From Lolium rigidum (taxonomy: Eukaryota > Streptophyta > Magnoliopsida > Poales > Poaceae), in assembly GCF_022539505.1 (NCBI RefSeq), contig NC_061510.1, positions 223,098,043 to 223,162,042 of the forward strand: DNA of 64,000 bases, read 5' to 3'. This document shows positions 1 through 11,640 of this stretch, piece by piece. The notes beneath the pieces are model-generated. The model had not been told where the DNA came from. It saw nothing but the letters and a program-made list of their open reading frames with translations, and searched no databases. Position numbers and translations under genes: made by a program. Each line of letters starts with the position of its first letter. The stretch's first letter is position 1.

Positions 1-166
1 TTTTTATTTTCTGCTATGGAGTCGCAAACGAGCCCATCGTAAAGATCAACGAATATGTTTTGGGAAAATGGGAAGACTACAAGAAAGAAGAGACTTGGAA
101 AATAGACAATTATAGAGAATTGGTTACCAACTCCAAAGTCTTATTTTTTTTAGCTCCCATTTACTC
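1..166. other. Unannotated flank
   Basis: AT-rich sequence at the window edge. I see no convincing ORF, repeat or motif. It lies downstream of F-box gene 1, beyond the MITE pair. Confidence 0.4.
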
Positions 167-651
167 GGACTACTCATAGTCGGGGTAACATAGGTGGTAA
201 AATCACATATTTTAAGGTATTTTGGTGATTATGGTATGACAATAATGAAAAAAAAGTGATGTGATAACTAGCTATGTTACCATATCACACATTACAAAGC
301 AATATGAGTCTACAATATAATTAATGACACATTGCATTAAACCACATCTAAGTTACTACCCACTATGGATGTAGTAACTCAGACTAGTAACATGACATAT
401 GTAACTAGTCTAAGCTACTCTTCACTATGAGCTGACTCATAGTGGGACAATAAATGAAGAAAAAGACTAAGATGTAACTAACTTTCTTATCGTAACATCA
501 TACTTCCCAAGATAAGATGAGTCTACAACCTAATAAATATGACCTTACATGATACCACACATATGTTAGTACGTACCTACTATAGATGTAATAACATAGA
601 GTAGTAACGCGTGCATTTAGTACTCTATGTTACTCCCCACTATGAGCAGCC
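167..651. mobile_element. Mutator-type MITE pair
   Basis: The left end (from 167) and the reverse complement of the right end (to 651) share a terminal inverted repeat built on CTCATAGT-N-GGG and GTAACATAG. Near 425-445 there is a second inward/outward pair (ACTATGAGCTGACTCATAGT), as if two related MITEs sit back to back. The interior is AT-rich and non-coding. The CTCATAGTGGG/GTAACATAG ends match a MITE type common in grasses that I associate with Mutator elements. I could not find a clear 9-bp target duplication, so the outer boundaries are approximate. It lies just past the stop codon of F-box gene 1. Confidence 0.6.
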
Positions 652-668
652 TTAAGGATCAATTTCCA

Positions 669-2402
669 TCAACGGAACATAATGTTAGCTTCATTGTTCA
701 TCACCCAACCTTTCATCTCGTGCATTAACTGGGTCTGGATCCACAAGGGCCCCTCGGCGAACTGGCAAAACAGTCGATCAAGAAGCGGAGCGTTGGAGAG
801 CAAGAACTTGGCCAATGTCCTCTGGGCTTCACCCCCTTGGTAGTGCACGAAGTTGATCTCGCTCACGCTGTACGTCAAGCAAGTGATCATGGCGCTTGGC
901 GCGTTGATGACGCTGTACTGGTTGTACTCGAGGTGGTGCGCGTCGAGGAACACCCTCTCATTGCACAGGTTCGGGGCATGGCTGACCTGAGGAGGCTGTG
1001 TTTCGAAGATGAGCGAGAGCACCTCCAGGTTCGGAGCATGGCTGAGGATCCCATACATGACGGCGGCGATGGTGGCGGTGTCTTGGTGAAATAAGTGCCC
1101 TTGCAGCTCGAGGTGTTGGAGGCCCAAGAAGGCCGACTGTCTTGGCAAAGCGCCGATGCCGGAGCCAAAGCCAAAGCGAGCAGACCGGAGGTGCAGGTGC
1201 CTCGCGCAGTGGAAGCGGTTGTGCACGAACCAGCTGAGGTTGGCGACCTCCTCCCAGGAGGAGATGGGTTCCTGGCGGCAGATGTCGATAGTGCACGTAC
1301 TGAGCAACGGCAGTGCGGTGAACCAACGGCCGGACACGCTGCTGACTATGTACGTTTCCAGGAGATGATTGCGAGGGACGGCGCCGCGGTACTCAAATGC
1401 GTCAAGCTCCGATACGTCCAGGCTGACGGTGGCCAGATTGTGGCAGCACCGGACGGCGAGCCTGCGGAGGCGCGTGTCGAAGAGGGAGAGGCCGGTCACC
1501 GTGTGGCAGGTTTCGAGCGTGAGGTCGGCGAGGCGCGGGCATGCGGAGATGAGCCTCGTCACTTGTTGCCCGTCGTCGGATACGCCCGAGAGAAGAAGCT
1601 CCTGGAGAGACGGCAGGCTGATTGTGTGCGGCGGGGAGAGCCTGCAGGGCCCGATGCGGAGTGATCGCAGCACGGCACAGGCGAACAGCCCCCTCGGAAC
1701 GGCGTACTCTGCAGGTGGCAGCTCACCCCCCTCGTCTTCGGAGGAGACGGCGTCATCTCCGTCGTCGTCGTCGTCGTCGTCGACGGTGCGATCCTTCTCC
1801 GGGCTGAGCGCGACAGCATCGCCGCTGCTGACCTCACAACTGGTTTGGGTATTCTGGCCAATCACGGAGGCTTCAGCGAAGCAGGGCTGCCTGTAAGGTG
1901 CGCCGTCGCATTGGAGCGGAGCGCGGCGGAGGCAGAGGTCGAGCGCGAGACTGGGCCCGGCCTGCTTCATGGCGTAGGAGACGCACTGGTCCACGGCGTG
2001 GAAATCGCGGCTTCTGTATTCGTTCAAGGCCACGCGGAGCGCGCGCAGAGGCGGCGCGGCGGCCGGACCGCGGTGGCGGGCGGCGATGGCGGCGGTGACG
2101 GTGGCCGTGTATCGCGTCGGCGGGTCGGGGTCCATGGCCTTGGGCGGCCGCCCGTATTCGGGGCTGTAGCAGTAGTTGTCGTCGTCGTTGTCGTCGGCGA
2201 TGGGGATCTCCGGCTCCTCCAGCGAGAGGGTGTTGACACTGGCGAAGACGTCGCGCCACCGGGTCGAGAGGGCGGCCGCACGCGTGGCCTCCTGGGACGG
2301 GAGGAAGGATAGGATGTGGCCCAGCACGTCGTCGCCGAGCTTGCCGATGCGGTCCTCGCGCCTCCGTAGTTTGGCTTTGGCGGCGTCGGTGGCGATCTCC
2401 AT
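669..2402 (-). CDS. F-box/LRR protein (gene 1)
   Basis: Single-exon ORF of 577 aa. An F-box lies at about residues 17-58 (DRIGKLGDDVLGHILSFLP, then the ALSTRWR signature). A proline-rich/acidic linker follows, then an aspartate run at about 201-228 encoded by a GTC/GTC-type triplet tract, LRR-like segments at about 240-350 (LRSLRIGPCRL, LPSLQELLL, CPRLADLTLE) and an FBD-like tail with a VHYQGGEAQRTLAKFLL segment. Proteins of this family bind SKP1 through the F-box and recruit substrates to SCF E3 ubiquitin ligases; no substrate is inferable here. The ATG at 2402 is chosen because the F-box begins only about 16 residues later. The gene is a close paralog of gene 3 at 29393-31213. Only 80 bp separate the ATG from a Helitron end, so its original promoter seems displaced. 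Expression is therefore uncertain although the ORF is intact. Confidence 0.88.
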   Translation of the reverse strand: MEIATDAAKAKLRRREDRIGKLGDDVLGHILSFLPSQEATRAAALSTRWRDVFASVNTLSLEEPEIPIADDNDDDNYCYSPEYGRPPKAMDPDPPTRYTATVTAAIAARHRGPAAAPPLRALRVALNEYRSRDFHAVDQCVSYAMKQAGPSLALDLCLRRAPLQCDGAPYRQPCFAEASVIGQNTQTSCEVSSGDAVALSPEKDRTVDDDDDDDGDDAVSSEDEGGELPPAEYAVPRGLFACAVLRSLRIGPCRLSPPHTISLPSLQELLLSGVSDDGQQVTRLISACPRLADLTLETCHTVTGLSLFDTRLRRLAVRCCHNLATVSLDVSELDAFEYRGAVPRNHLLETYIVSSVSGRWFTALPLLSTCTIDICRQEPISSWEEVANLSWFVHNRFHCARHLHLRSARFGFGSGIGALPRQSAFLGLQHLELQGHLFHQDTATIAAVMYGILSHAPNLEVLSLIFETQPPQVSHAPNLCNERVFLDAHHLEYNQYSVINAPSAMITCLTYSVSEINFVHYQGGEAQRTLAKFLLSNAPLLDRLFCQFAEGPLWIQTQLMHEMKGWVMNNEANIMFR

Positions 2403-2482
2403 CGCTTCAAGTTCAATCGGCGCGCCTCACTAGATTGATTTTGTTTCTCGAGATGCCGGCGAACGGCTGACTTGTTTTTGTA
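2403..2482 (-). promoter_or_regulatory. Residual 5' leader of gene 1
   Basis: These 80 bp lie between the gene 1 start codon and the Helitron 3' terminus. No TATA-like box is visible. In paralog gene 3 a TATA-like CATATAAAC lies about 50-60 bp upstream of the ATG. Here the nearest similar string on this strand (CATATAG) lies beyond the Helitron, near 7973-7979. The core promoter may thus have been separated from the gene by the insertion. This is inference from position only. Confidence 0.5.
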
Positions 2483-5400
2483 CTAGTAAAAATGCCCGTG
2501 CGTTGCCACGGGATATAAAAACATTTAATCGTATAACATCAAGCGCCACATCCAAAATATTTACATGGACATCTCATTCAATACTCTCTCCTCGAGACAT
2601 TGGTTTTTAGTTTGTTGGTATAAATATTGCTCCTTTCATGTGGTGTTGTGCAAATGTCTCCTCGGTAAGATCCCACCTACTTATCATCCAAAAAAGAAAC
2701 AAAGAATGTGGCCACATCTCATATATAATTAAAGCAACATCCTTTGATAGAAAGTTGCAATACCAGCATACCAGATTAGGTATAGATTCAAACCTGCAGT
2801 GAAGAAACAAAATTCCATATCCACTGGTTCAAAGTTTATGACACAAATGAATTCATAATTTTGAACATATCTTAATTAATCTCATGAAAGATATTCCAAC
2901 GTCTCTGCTATACACATATATATAGCAGGTGATGCGGCTCAACATTACCTAGCTCCAGTCACTCTAGCGCTAACCTGAATTAAAAATAATGTATATATTC
3001 CTAACAGATTTGCCTCCATTTCCATTCATTTCTCTTGTGTGTGCCACTCACATCAACCTTCAGCTCCAACACTCCACCTTTGTTGCCGATCTATGTGCAT
3101 AACTCGACTGACAATAGTAAATTTGTATGAGATGGTAGCATTATCGATGGAGGTCATGGTAGTGCACATAACAAACCTAATGATCCATTTACAATGGGAT
3201 GTCACCATAAGCAAAAGAGCGGAATTTTAATGTATCAACCAAAAACCTTGATCCTTAAGTATTGCATGACAATAAAATCAATCTCAAGAGGTTTGGACTT
3301 GACAACACACAATTATGTTGTCTTTATAATTGAGATCGAAGTAGATACTGAGCATTGTCTCCTTAACTTTTTTCGTCGGAGAATCTCACTCGAGTTCAAA
3401 AATTTCTGAAGAACTGAAGAGTATAGTACACCACACTTGGTAAACGATCAGAATATGTGGTACTGCACCCTGGAAATAAATAAATGGTTGAGCAAGCATA
3501 CTGACCAAAATAATTTGAAATTATCTAACAGCCAGGAGTAGGCAATGGCCAAAAGGACGGAAACAACAAGTGCAACAATTGAATGTTAGGTCATCTAGCA
3601 CTGATGCTTTGGCAAAGTATGAACACTAAAATGAGACAAATCGAATTCATTCGGAAATGATATGATGTAATCACACTATCACTGGAGGAATTCGCATGAT
3701 CATTGTGTCAAACACAAGCTGATCAAATGCACCATGATTCTAAAAGAGCATAACTATATCTTTTCTCAATGCATATAAAGGGATGCAATCTTTCAGGTAA
3801 AAGCAATAAATGCTAGATTACCTTGAAACTGGAAGGGTGCCCGCCTGGGTGAACCTACAGGTGGACAAGGGTGTAGAGCGAGCATTTCTTCTAGCCTAAG
3901 TAGCTACTGATGCGCGACTACTCTGATTAGTTACACTTGCATTAATATTTGAGGTACTAACGTGTTGAAAACCAGGAATACGTCCAAACTGACGTTTCTA
4001 TGTAAATTGTTGTTCTGGTTGAAATAATCTGTTCAAGCCCACTATGTAGTGCAATCTACTGCTATAAAATCACATTTTCAGGCTTTCCTTTTTGCCTTTT
4101 AGATTATGAAAAGAAGAAGTGCATACAGGCTAAATGAATGGTACCTCGGCTCAGCTGCAGCTGAAGATTCGATGTGACCCTCAACAATCAGAGCTTAGAA
4201 CATATTGGTGCTACATCCAAAGGTTTCACCAATGGTCAGAAAAAAGCTTATTTATCAGCCTGGAATGAAACAATTGCAAGGCTTTATTAACGATTAACAA
4301 ATTGACAACAAACCTCTGTGAAGAAGGAAGAAAAACTTGCCGGGAAGCATCTAACTTCATATAAGATTCACACAGTACACGAATATCTCCAGCGAAGTAA
4401 GTTAGGTTCAAAAGGTCTGGTTTCATAGGAGAGGCAACCTCGCAGGCACAATATAATCATCCCCGTCGTAGTCAATGTCACGGCCAGGACCAAGGGGCCA
4501 AAGTACCATCACAAGAGTGATTCATAATGCCTGGATTAATCAAATAAATTATCTTTAGAGAGATTATGCTCGAAAGTTGACACTGAAATACTAATCTTCC
4601 AATGACACTGAAACACTGGAATTAGTCTACATGTAGTAAAGAGAATTTTTTGTTTTGGTGCATTATTTTACAGAGTTCCTCCATAAAAACTTACTCACGT
4701 AGGACATCATTCTATAAAAATTAGAAGTCTTTCAGAAGCTTCGAGATTTAAAAATGAGCTAACAGTGTTGGCAGAATTGCGCACTGATTGTTTCATGAAC
4801 AAAACATAGAAGAGCAGTGTCTCCTTTACCATTAGATCGCTGAATTTGATTAAGTAATTGTTAAATGCATATATATTCATGTGAGAACCTTATTTTAACG
4901 TAAGGTGACATATGTGATAACACAACAAGTTGCTGCTCAAAAGAAGAAAATGATGGCATTAGAACAGTTGGCTTGATTGAATTTATTTGATCAAATGGAT
5001 AGCTTTCCATGCAGTTGATGAACTCAGAGAGGATTTGATACCTGATACAAAACAAAAACCATAAAATCCAAGCTAGACTACATGGAATCATGAAGAATAA
5101 TGAGACAAAGATAATCTGACATAAATAGAATATCCACGAGTGTTCACAAATAGAATACAATTTTACCTCAGAAAGGAAAAAAAATTGTTCACAGCCAAAT
5201 AGAATTCTTGCAGAGGTAATGCATTACATGCATATACAAGACATTCACCTGATTTTTAAACCACCAAACTAACTCGAACATAATTCCCAATATTTTAGTT
5301 TCTATGGTACATACTTTGGAGATCTGTTTTGAAAAGCACCCCATATGACTCTACAAAATATAAGAGAATAGTCATACATCGTGGCAATTAGACTCTCATG

Positions 5401-7969
5401 TAACCAGATCAATAAGTAGAATGAGAGCAAGTGCCCAAATGGCATAGACCACGATGTTCAACAACTATCAATATGTATACAACATTTAGCAAAAAAAGAG
5501 TGTATTAAGATGGAACCATATCAACAGAGCGATGTATATGTCCATGATTATGTAACAATCAGTATAGAACCATATCTGTAACAATCTGCATTAATTCAAT
5601 TATTTCGAATGCACTGGACAAAATATACTTAAGTTGGACATGTTCATGATTCTAGAGAGAATGATGTGACCCTGGGGCATTTCAAAAACAGTGGCGGAAA
5701 TATACTTATTGAGCTGGTTCTAAAAAAAAAGTGCATAACGCATATAATGGTTTTCCACTGAGGCTGAATCGCCAGCTTCAACTAAGTAATGCTTAAAGAA
5801 ATACATTACTATATATTTACCTGCCATCGTCTATTGGAGATTTCACTAATGTCACACTGATATCTCACCAAACTACTGAAATCTTATCAAGCTCACTGCA
5901 AAGCATTTTCAGCACGTATAATTGATAGTAGTGGCAGCCAAACTAAAATACATAGATCTGTTTTGAATTGGATTCCATACCGGATCTAGAAATTAGAACA
6001 CAATGGGTCTTTTTTGTATAATTGATATTGCGTTCCAGCATTTCTCTACATTAAAGTGGTTTGAAAAAATATTGAAAATACCGCCAAATACTTTGCCATC
6101 AACTTCCAGGTTAGATGAATTTAAGACATAATCTCTGTTGTCTCTGCCTAGTCTTTGGATCTTCCCGTCGCATTAAAGCACCACATCAATACATTTGCCA
6201 TCTACAGTTTTGCAAATGCAAGATCTAGTTAATTGAGATGTTTCAGAGGAGTATAGCCATTGTCAATATTGATAACCAGTGTTATCTTTTTTTTTCTTGA
6301 CTCGCAATGGCGGCCAGGTCTGCAGGCTCATGAAATTTTTGGCGAAGAGACAATGACTGATTGTTGGGCTGATCTTCCGATGTTTGATTTAGCAATAAAG
6401 GGCCAGCAGATGGTTAATGAATAAATAAAATTTCTCAGCAAAATCAAATGAGATATCAAATATGAAGGCTAACCTTGTAAGGGGAAATCAGGATCTTCAT
6501 GTGGGTGGCACTCAGAACGACAACATTGCAGACTGGGCGAGCACTCATTGGAGGCGACATCCAGAACTTGGCTGGCCGGATGTCCGACTCCGTCATCATC
6601 ATTGCATATAGGTACAACCAAAGCTTACTAAAAAAGTTCAGAGTTAGTTTTACAGGTACCTCAACTCTTTTTAGCACATTTTCCTTGACTCGATCTCAGA
6701 ATTTAATTTGAATTTCAGCATAAGTCATCACAAGTAATCGTCCATGATTTCGTTCATCATATTCATAGCTCTAACACGTACACCCATCCCACAAAATTCA
6801 ACATCAGCGACACCTGTTAGACAATTTGCTAGCAAGTTAGTTTTACAGAACGGAAGAGTACCAATGATACTGGTCCCGTGAGAGGAAAGCTTCCAGGGAC
6901 GATCCAATGGCGAGCCACAACACGAACCACCGAAATCCACAATCACGCGAGGATTACCTGTACCAGTACGGCAGTACCTGGTTTCCCTGAAAGTCGGTGA
7001 TGTAGAGAGTGACGCCGTGGGTGCCCAACATTGCGGGACCGGAGGAAACGATGGCCGCATCATGACGAGATCGGCGGGGAGGGTGATGGCGGTAGCAGCT
7101 GCACACAGGTCGGAGGATCCAGTAGGTTGGTGGTGGAGGTATGGACAAGCCTAGCAGGGGACCTAGTTGCCGACCACCAAATGCCCAACACTCGCCGGAG
7201 TTGCTCGTCCCGGCCAGACCGCAGTAGGAGGCGGCAGATCCGGTCACCAACCGCCACTCCGCCTGGAGCCCAGGCCACGACGACGTCGTCCCGGACGCAG
7301 GCCCGCCGAAGCCCAGATCGGACCCGAACGCAGCGATCCCCGCGCCACAGCCACGCCTGCACCTCTTCGCATGACTCCGCCGCGCCGTCCTATGCCAAAT
7401 TCAGGCGCCGCCCGCTCCTCCGTTCGACGAAGTGTCCCGCGCAGCCCGCCTCACGAGCGGGGAAGGGAGATCTCGTCGCCGCCCACGTTGCGTGGGCTTT
7501 GCCCGGCAACGCTTGCCGGCGGCGACGGTGGGGGAGGAGGGTGGAGGTGGAGCTGCTCCCGACGGCTAGGGTTGGCACGCAGGTCGCCCGCGGGGAGCGA
7601 CCGAGGAAGGAGAGCTCGGGCGACGCGGAGGTGCACACTGCGGCGGCATCGTGGGATGGGGCAGTGGATGCGTCCGCGGCAAGGATGACCGGTACGATGG
7701 GTCACGCTCGTTTGACGCGATGACGAGCGCGACCAGGCTGAGCCATGATCCCGGAGCGGGTCTTGTCGGCGGTTCGTCCGGGAGGGCACCCGTTGTTTGA
7801 GGAGAAAAGGGGAGGGAATTTAGCGAACAGGTAAAGGCAAGTGTAGTAGTATGTCAATTGGTTGGAGGGTAAAATGGTCTAAAAAAATATGCTTGACGAA
7901 AGTTGGGACCAGAGGAAACAGAACCAGTTCCTCCTTTTTATATAGTAGAGATAGAGATAGAGATAGAGA
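2483..7969 (-). mobile_element. Non-autonomous Helitron H1
   Basis: Read on the minus strand, the right edge begins with TC in a TCTCTATCTC-rich stretch followed by ACTATATAAAAAGGAGG, a grass-type Helitron 5' end. The left edge ends with a hairpin (CCCGTG / CACGGG stem at 2507-2512 and 2495-2500, loop GCAACG), eight bases, then CTAG at 2483-2486 followed by T. That is the standard Helitron 3' terminus, and insertion between A and T fits the flanks. No Rep/helicase coding is visible, so it is non-autonomous. The interior is AT-rich to about 6.7 kb, then GC-rich with exon-like sequence. The exact 5' base is uncertain because of the ATAGAG microsatellite at 7948-7970. Confidence 0.78.
6728..7800 (-). 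other. Exon-like captured segment in H1
   Basis: A GC-rich block inside an otherwise AT-rich Helitron. On the minus strand a codon-like stretch near 7045-6980 reads GPAMLGTHGVTLYITDF and is followed by CAG/GTACTG, a plausible splice donor. Short ORFs in several frames overlap it and none is long. This looks like a 5' exon and leader of a host gene picked up by the Helitron. I do not recognise the source gene. Confidence 0.35.
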
Positions 7970-8870
7970 TGGCTATATGGGAGGGAGTACACAAACCGAC
8001 CTGGCCTGGGTAATACGTGTCCGTCTCACCAAATAAAAAAAAAAGTGGGTTGGCAGATGTAGTCCAAATTAAACCTTGGATTTCCAATCCTGGAAATTGG
8101 CAGTTTGGGTCGTGAACTTTCAACATGTTAATTCAGGCCATGACCTTCTAACAGATACAAACAGGGACGCGCAGTTTGCGAAGTGGAAATAAGACGAAGT
8201 TGTCACAACCATTGTTCCTATTTACGTTCCTCGAGGTTCGGTCCGACATGGTTCACGTGAAAACAAAATCTACAGCTAAGATTCACTAAATATATCATCA
8301 AAATAGTAGGTAAAATTGCATATTCCATAGCTAAATTTTTACTAACAAGTTACTGATCGGTAGTGTTGGTACGTCAAAAAGAACGGGACGCGGAAGAAAA
8401 AGCCCGGCGACGTACGCTGGTGCCTGTCCTATCCGAAGAAAAAACGCTTCCCTGCACCGAGACCTTAAATAAACCATTAAGGATTGAACAATCCAATCTT
8501 GGGCGGCCGGTGGCGGCTGGTGATAGCGGACGGGAGGGTGCGGACGCGAGCCCACGGCCGTGGTGGAGCACATGCCGAACCACCCGCACCACTTCGTCGT
8601 CGACAAGTGTGATGCATCAGCAGAAGGGTGGTGGGGCAGCATGTTCATGCCGTTGTCGGCCGACCACAAGCTAGGCGCTGGCGATTCCGGCAATCTGCAG
8701 CGAGGTGTCGGGGACGTCGTGGTGGCTGGCGCGGTCCAGGGCAATGCCTGACAGGTGTGTCGTGTCTTTGTGGCAGCGACATCTTCAAGTATCTTACGCC
8801 GGCGACGAACCGTTCGCAGCATAGGGGAAAAGAGGAGGTCGGGATAACAGAAGCTTGGCCGAAGGAGGAT
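7970..8870. other. Intergenic, possible gene remnant
   Basis: The first 400 bp are AT-rich with nothing identified. From about 8500 to 8815 the sequence becomes GC-rich, with overlapping short ORFs in two plus-strand frames (including HHFVVDKCDASAEGWWGSM). I recognise no family. It may be the remains of a gene into which the downstream LINE fragment was inserted. Confidence 0.3.
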
Positions 8871-8874
8871 CTGG

Positions 8875-10020
8875 TCGGGTGGCTTAAGTTAATTAAGGCT
8901 AAATACCTACGGGGCCGGCCACTTCTTGCTTGTGACCGCCGGGAGGGATCTCAGTTTTGGAGAGCCCTTCAGGACATTAAGCAGGAGATTAGAGCGGGAC
9001 TTTCCCTCTCCATAGGCGATGGTAGAGGGACCATGTTCTGGCTTGACCCGTGGCTGGGTGAGCGCCCCATTTGCCTTGACTTCCCGGACCTCTTCGCCAT
9101 ATGCGCCGACCCCCCTATTCTTGTCGTCGACACCGCCGAGGGGGGCTGGGATATCTTGTTCCGTCGCGCTCTTACCCAGGGAGAGGCCCTGAGCCTGACT
9201 CTGCTGCGGAACCTCCTCCCGGACGCTCTGCCGGGAGGACTAGACTCGCCCTCTTGGCGCTTGTCGCCATCCGGCTCGTTCTCCGTACGGACGGCCTATA
9301 GGGCCTTGTTCAGGGGTCCCTCGCTGCCTTGGACGACCCCTCTTTTTAAAGCGCCTATCCCGCTTAAGACGAAGATGTTTCTTTGGCAGTTGCTTAGGGA
9401 TCGCCTTCCCTCTGGGGTGGAGGTTGCGAAGAGGCACGGGCCGGGCGACGGGCTTTGTCCATTGTGTGCGGTCCCGGAGACGACGACCCACATAATCTTC
9501 TCTTGCCCTGCGGCCCGTTTCCTCTGGTGCTTCCTCCGGGAGGCGCTGGGGCCTGAGTGGCAGGCCTCAGACCTCGGGGAGTTCATCGAGGCCCATGCGA
9601 ACAACACCGGTAGGAGGAGGCGCCTCTTCTGGTTATTGTTCGCGGCCTTGACCTGGACCTTGTGGACTGTGCGTAATAAGTTGGTCATTGAGCGTATCCT
9701 GCCTCGACGCGCTTCTGACTCCTTATTCTCTTTCTTGGCTTTGTTGCAGCAGTGGTACCCGCTGTGTAGACAGCGGGACAGGGAGCGCCTGGACGACATG
9801 TTGGAGGATCTTCTTGCGGCGGCCCGTCGCATTTCTACGTCGTCTAGCCTCTGAGTGGCCTCTTCCTATGGGGGTTGTATCGCTTTTCTAGTTCTTCTGG
9901 GCGTGTTGTGCTGTTGCCCCAGCAGACTGTTGTTGTGTGTGCTGTGCTCGTCGTGTTGTATCTGGATCTTGTATGACTGTGGTGGCTTTATTTATAAAGC
10001 GGGGCGAAAGCCTATTTCGA
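8875..10020 (+). mobile_element. 5'-truncated LINE with zf-RVT domain
   Basis: The ORF ending at 9854 carries the C-terminal part of a plant L1-type ORF2. It has the post-RT linker (WLKLIKAKYLRG, GDGRGTMFWLDPWLG), then a zf-RVT domain with PIPLKTKMFLWQLLRDRLPS and the CPLC...H...C zinc ligands (LCPLC, THIIFSCPA), then the hydrophobic tail WTLWTVRNKLV. The reverse transcriptase and endonuclease domains are absent, so this is a dead 3' fragment. The LINE-type 3' UTR motif AAGCGGGGCGAAAGCC lies at about 9997-10012. The upstream 80 or so codons of the open frame do not look LINE-derived and probably belong to the target site. Confidence 0.85.
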
Positions 10021-11190
10021 GGAATGGGAGCTCGTAAACAGCTGGTGAGAGGATGGTGGCAAAGGGCAGCCTGAAGGCGTCGGTGAAGGCCATTGGGGAA
10101 GCGGCAGCGTGGTCGAAACATCCGAACAGGACGCGAGCTAGCAGCAGGCGGCGTCCCAGTGGATGTTGCATGTTCTGAACTTGAGATTTTGCTTCCAATG
10201 GATCATGAGATGACCAGAGAAGGAGAGCCGAGTAACCTTCTTTGACTCGTCATCACAACTCATTATATAATCTTCAGACCTTCTAGCCATTAAGCAAGTG
10301 GTCCAACTGTCACAAATTATGGTATTTCGTTGTTGCCTCACTGATTTTCATGGTGTTTCCCATGAATAGGACTCTGGTTTTTCAATCCTCCTGTGCTCAA
10401 AATTAAAATGTAAACTGCTAGGGATTTGAATACATTATGGATATAAATTCAGGAATTCAAAACAAATTAACCCTCTGTCACAAATTATTATTACGTGTCG
10501 CATTTTTCTTGTGTTCTCAGTCATAGCTTTGTCAGTCATTCTACAGAACTTAAGCAATGGTATATGCAGAAAATAAATATAGGTAAACTGTATTGGTATG
10601 CAAATAACAACTTGGATTAACCCCCTAGCTAATTCAACATACAAGCATGTCAAGCATTTGCCTATTTTAAGGAGATATGATTCAAATCATATCGTTAGAC
10701 TGTTATAATGAAGGGATCTTATAGTGTTAAAATCTGATTTACAGGGCCAGCCCACGCAACTGCTTCTCAATAATTAGGCTTCTAATTCGAATAAGTGACT
10801 AACATGCACTGTTGAAAAGGTGAGGCCTAACTTCTTTCTTATGACGTGCATGTATCTTGCAGGCAGTTTTGGTGAAGCGCATACCGTATAAATATTCTCT
10901 CAACTATTTGTTTTTTGGGCATGCAGCAAAGCGCAGGCATAGTGCTAGTATACACATAATCAGCAAATCTTCAAATTCACGGCAATATCATAACACAATG
11001 TTCACACCAATATCATAATATATTGGTCACATCACCTTCAAATTCATCGCAATAAGTTAATTAACATGTTAACAAGAAGATGACCAACAGACCAAAATGA
11101 CCGATAGGTTCAACTTCACGGCAACTTGTTCATCAAAATGTACCCATGATAACATAAGACAACTCCCCGGAATAGCAAGTTCACCAAAAT
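10021..11190. other. Intergenic, nothing recognised
   Basis: A short GC-rich remnant (10025-10160) is followed by about 1 kb of AT-rich sequence with only short, unconvincing ORFs. The 10930-11190 part has loose repeats of CACGGCAATATCATAA-like words. No TIR or LTR was found. Confidence 0.3.
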
Positions 11191-11194
11191 AATC

Positions 11195-11640
11195 ACCAAA
11201 TTTCCAGGACCAAAATATCACCAAGTTTTGCGGAAGGACCACCAAGTTCCCATATAGTTCCCAGACATGTTAGTTCCAAACAAAGCCAGCATGTGACCAA
11301 ACCTTGCATCATTCTCTTCCATCCGCTTGAGCAGCTGCTGGTAATCCTTGTCACGTTGAGCTTGTGCGGTTTTAGCTTCATCTGACTTCTTCTTGATGGC
11401 AGTCAATTCTTCACATGTCTCTTCAGATCTCTTCAGCTGATCTTCGGGATGAAGGACATGCGCAGATACAACTGCATTGGAATTCTTGAACTTGTTCTTG
11501 CAGCCTGACTAGAGGCCAATATTCTTCAAGAATGTGTTCTATGGGCGATCCTTGGCAAGAACTTTTGCAACAACCCTCAACATCAGACTTTGGTTGTTCA
11601 CCTTTTGGAACCGGCATAGCCATCGCAACTTCCATGTCAG
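11195..11640 (-). pseudogene. Transposon protein C-terminal fragment
   Basis: On the minus strand a degenerate coding stretch moves between two frames. One part reads LKRSEETCEELTAIKKKSD and continues DKDYQQLLKRMEENDARF, then HMLALFGTNMSGN. This is a charged coiled coil followed by a short hydrophobic end. It resembles the C-terminal region of plant En/Spm (CACTA)-associated proteins of the Transposase_24 type. The upstream half (SAHVLHPEDQLK) is also compatible. Frame breaks and the lack of an upstream catalytic region mark it as a fragment. Family assignment is tentative. Confidence 0.4.

Noticed and set aside
1095..2312. Several 100-190-aa ORFs antisense to F-box gene 1
   Set aside because: They are shadows of a GC-rich conserved coding frame on the minus strand; the same applies opposite genes 2 and 3.
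7031..7723. 230-aa Arg/Ser-rich plus-strand ORF
   Set aside because: Overlaps equally long ORFs in other frames in GC-rich DNA and has no domain; the minus strand has the better exon-like signal.
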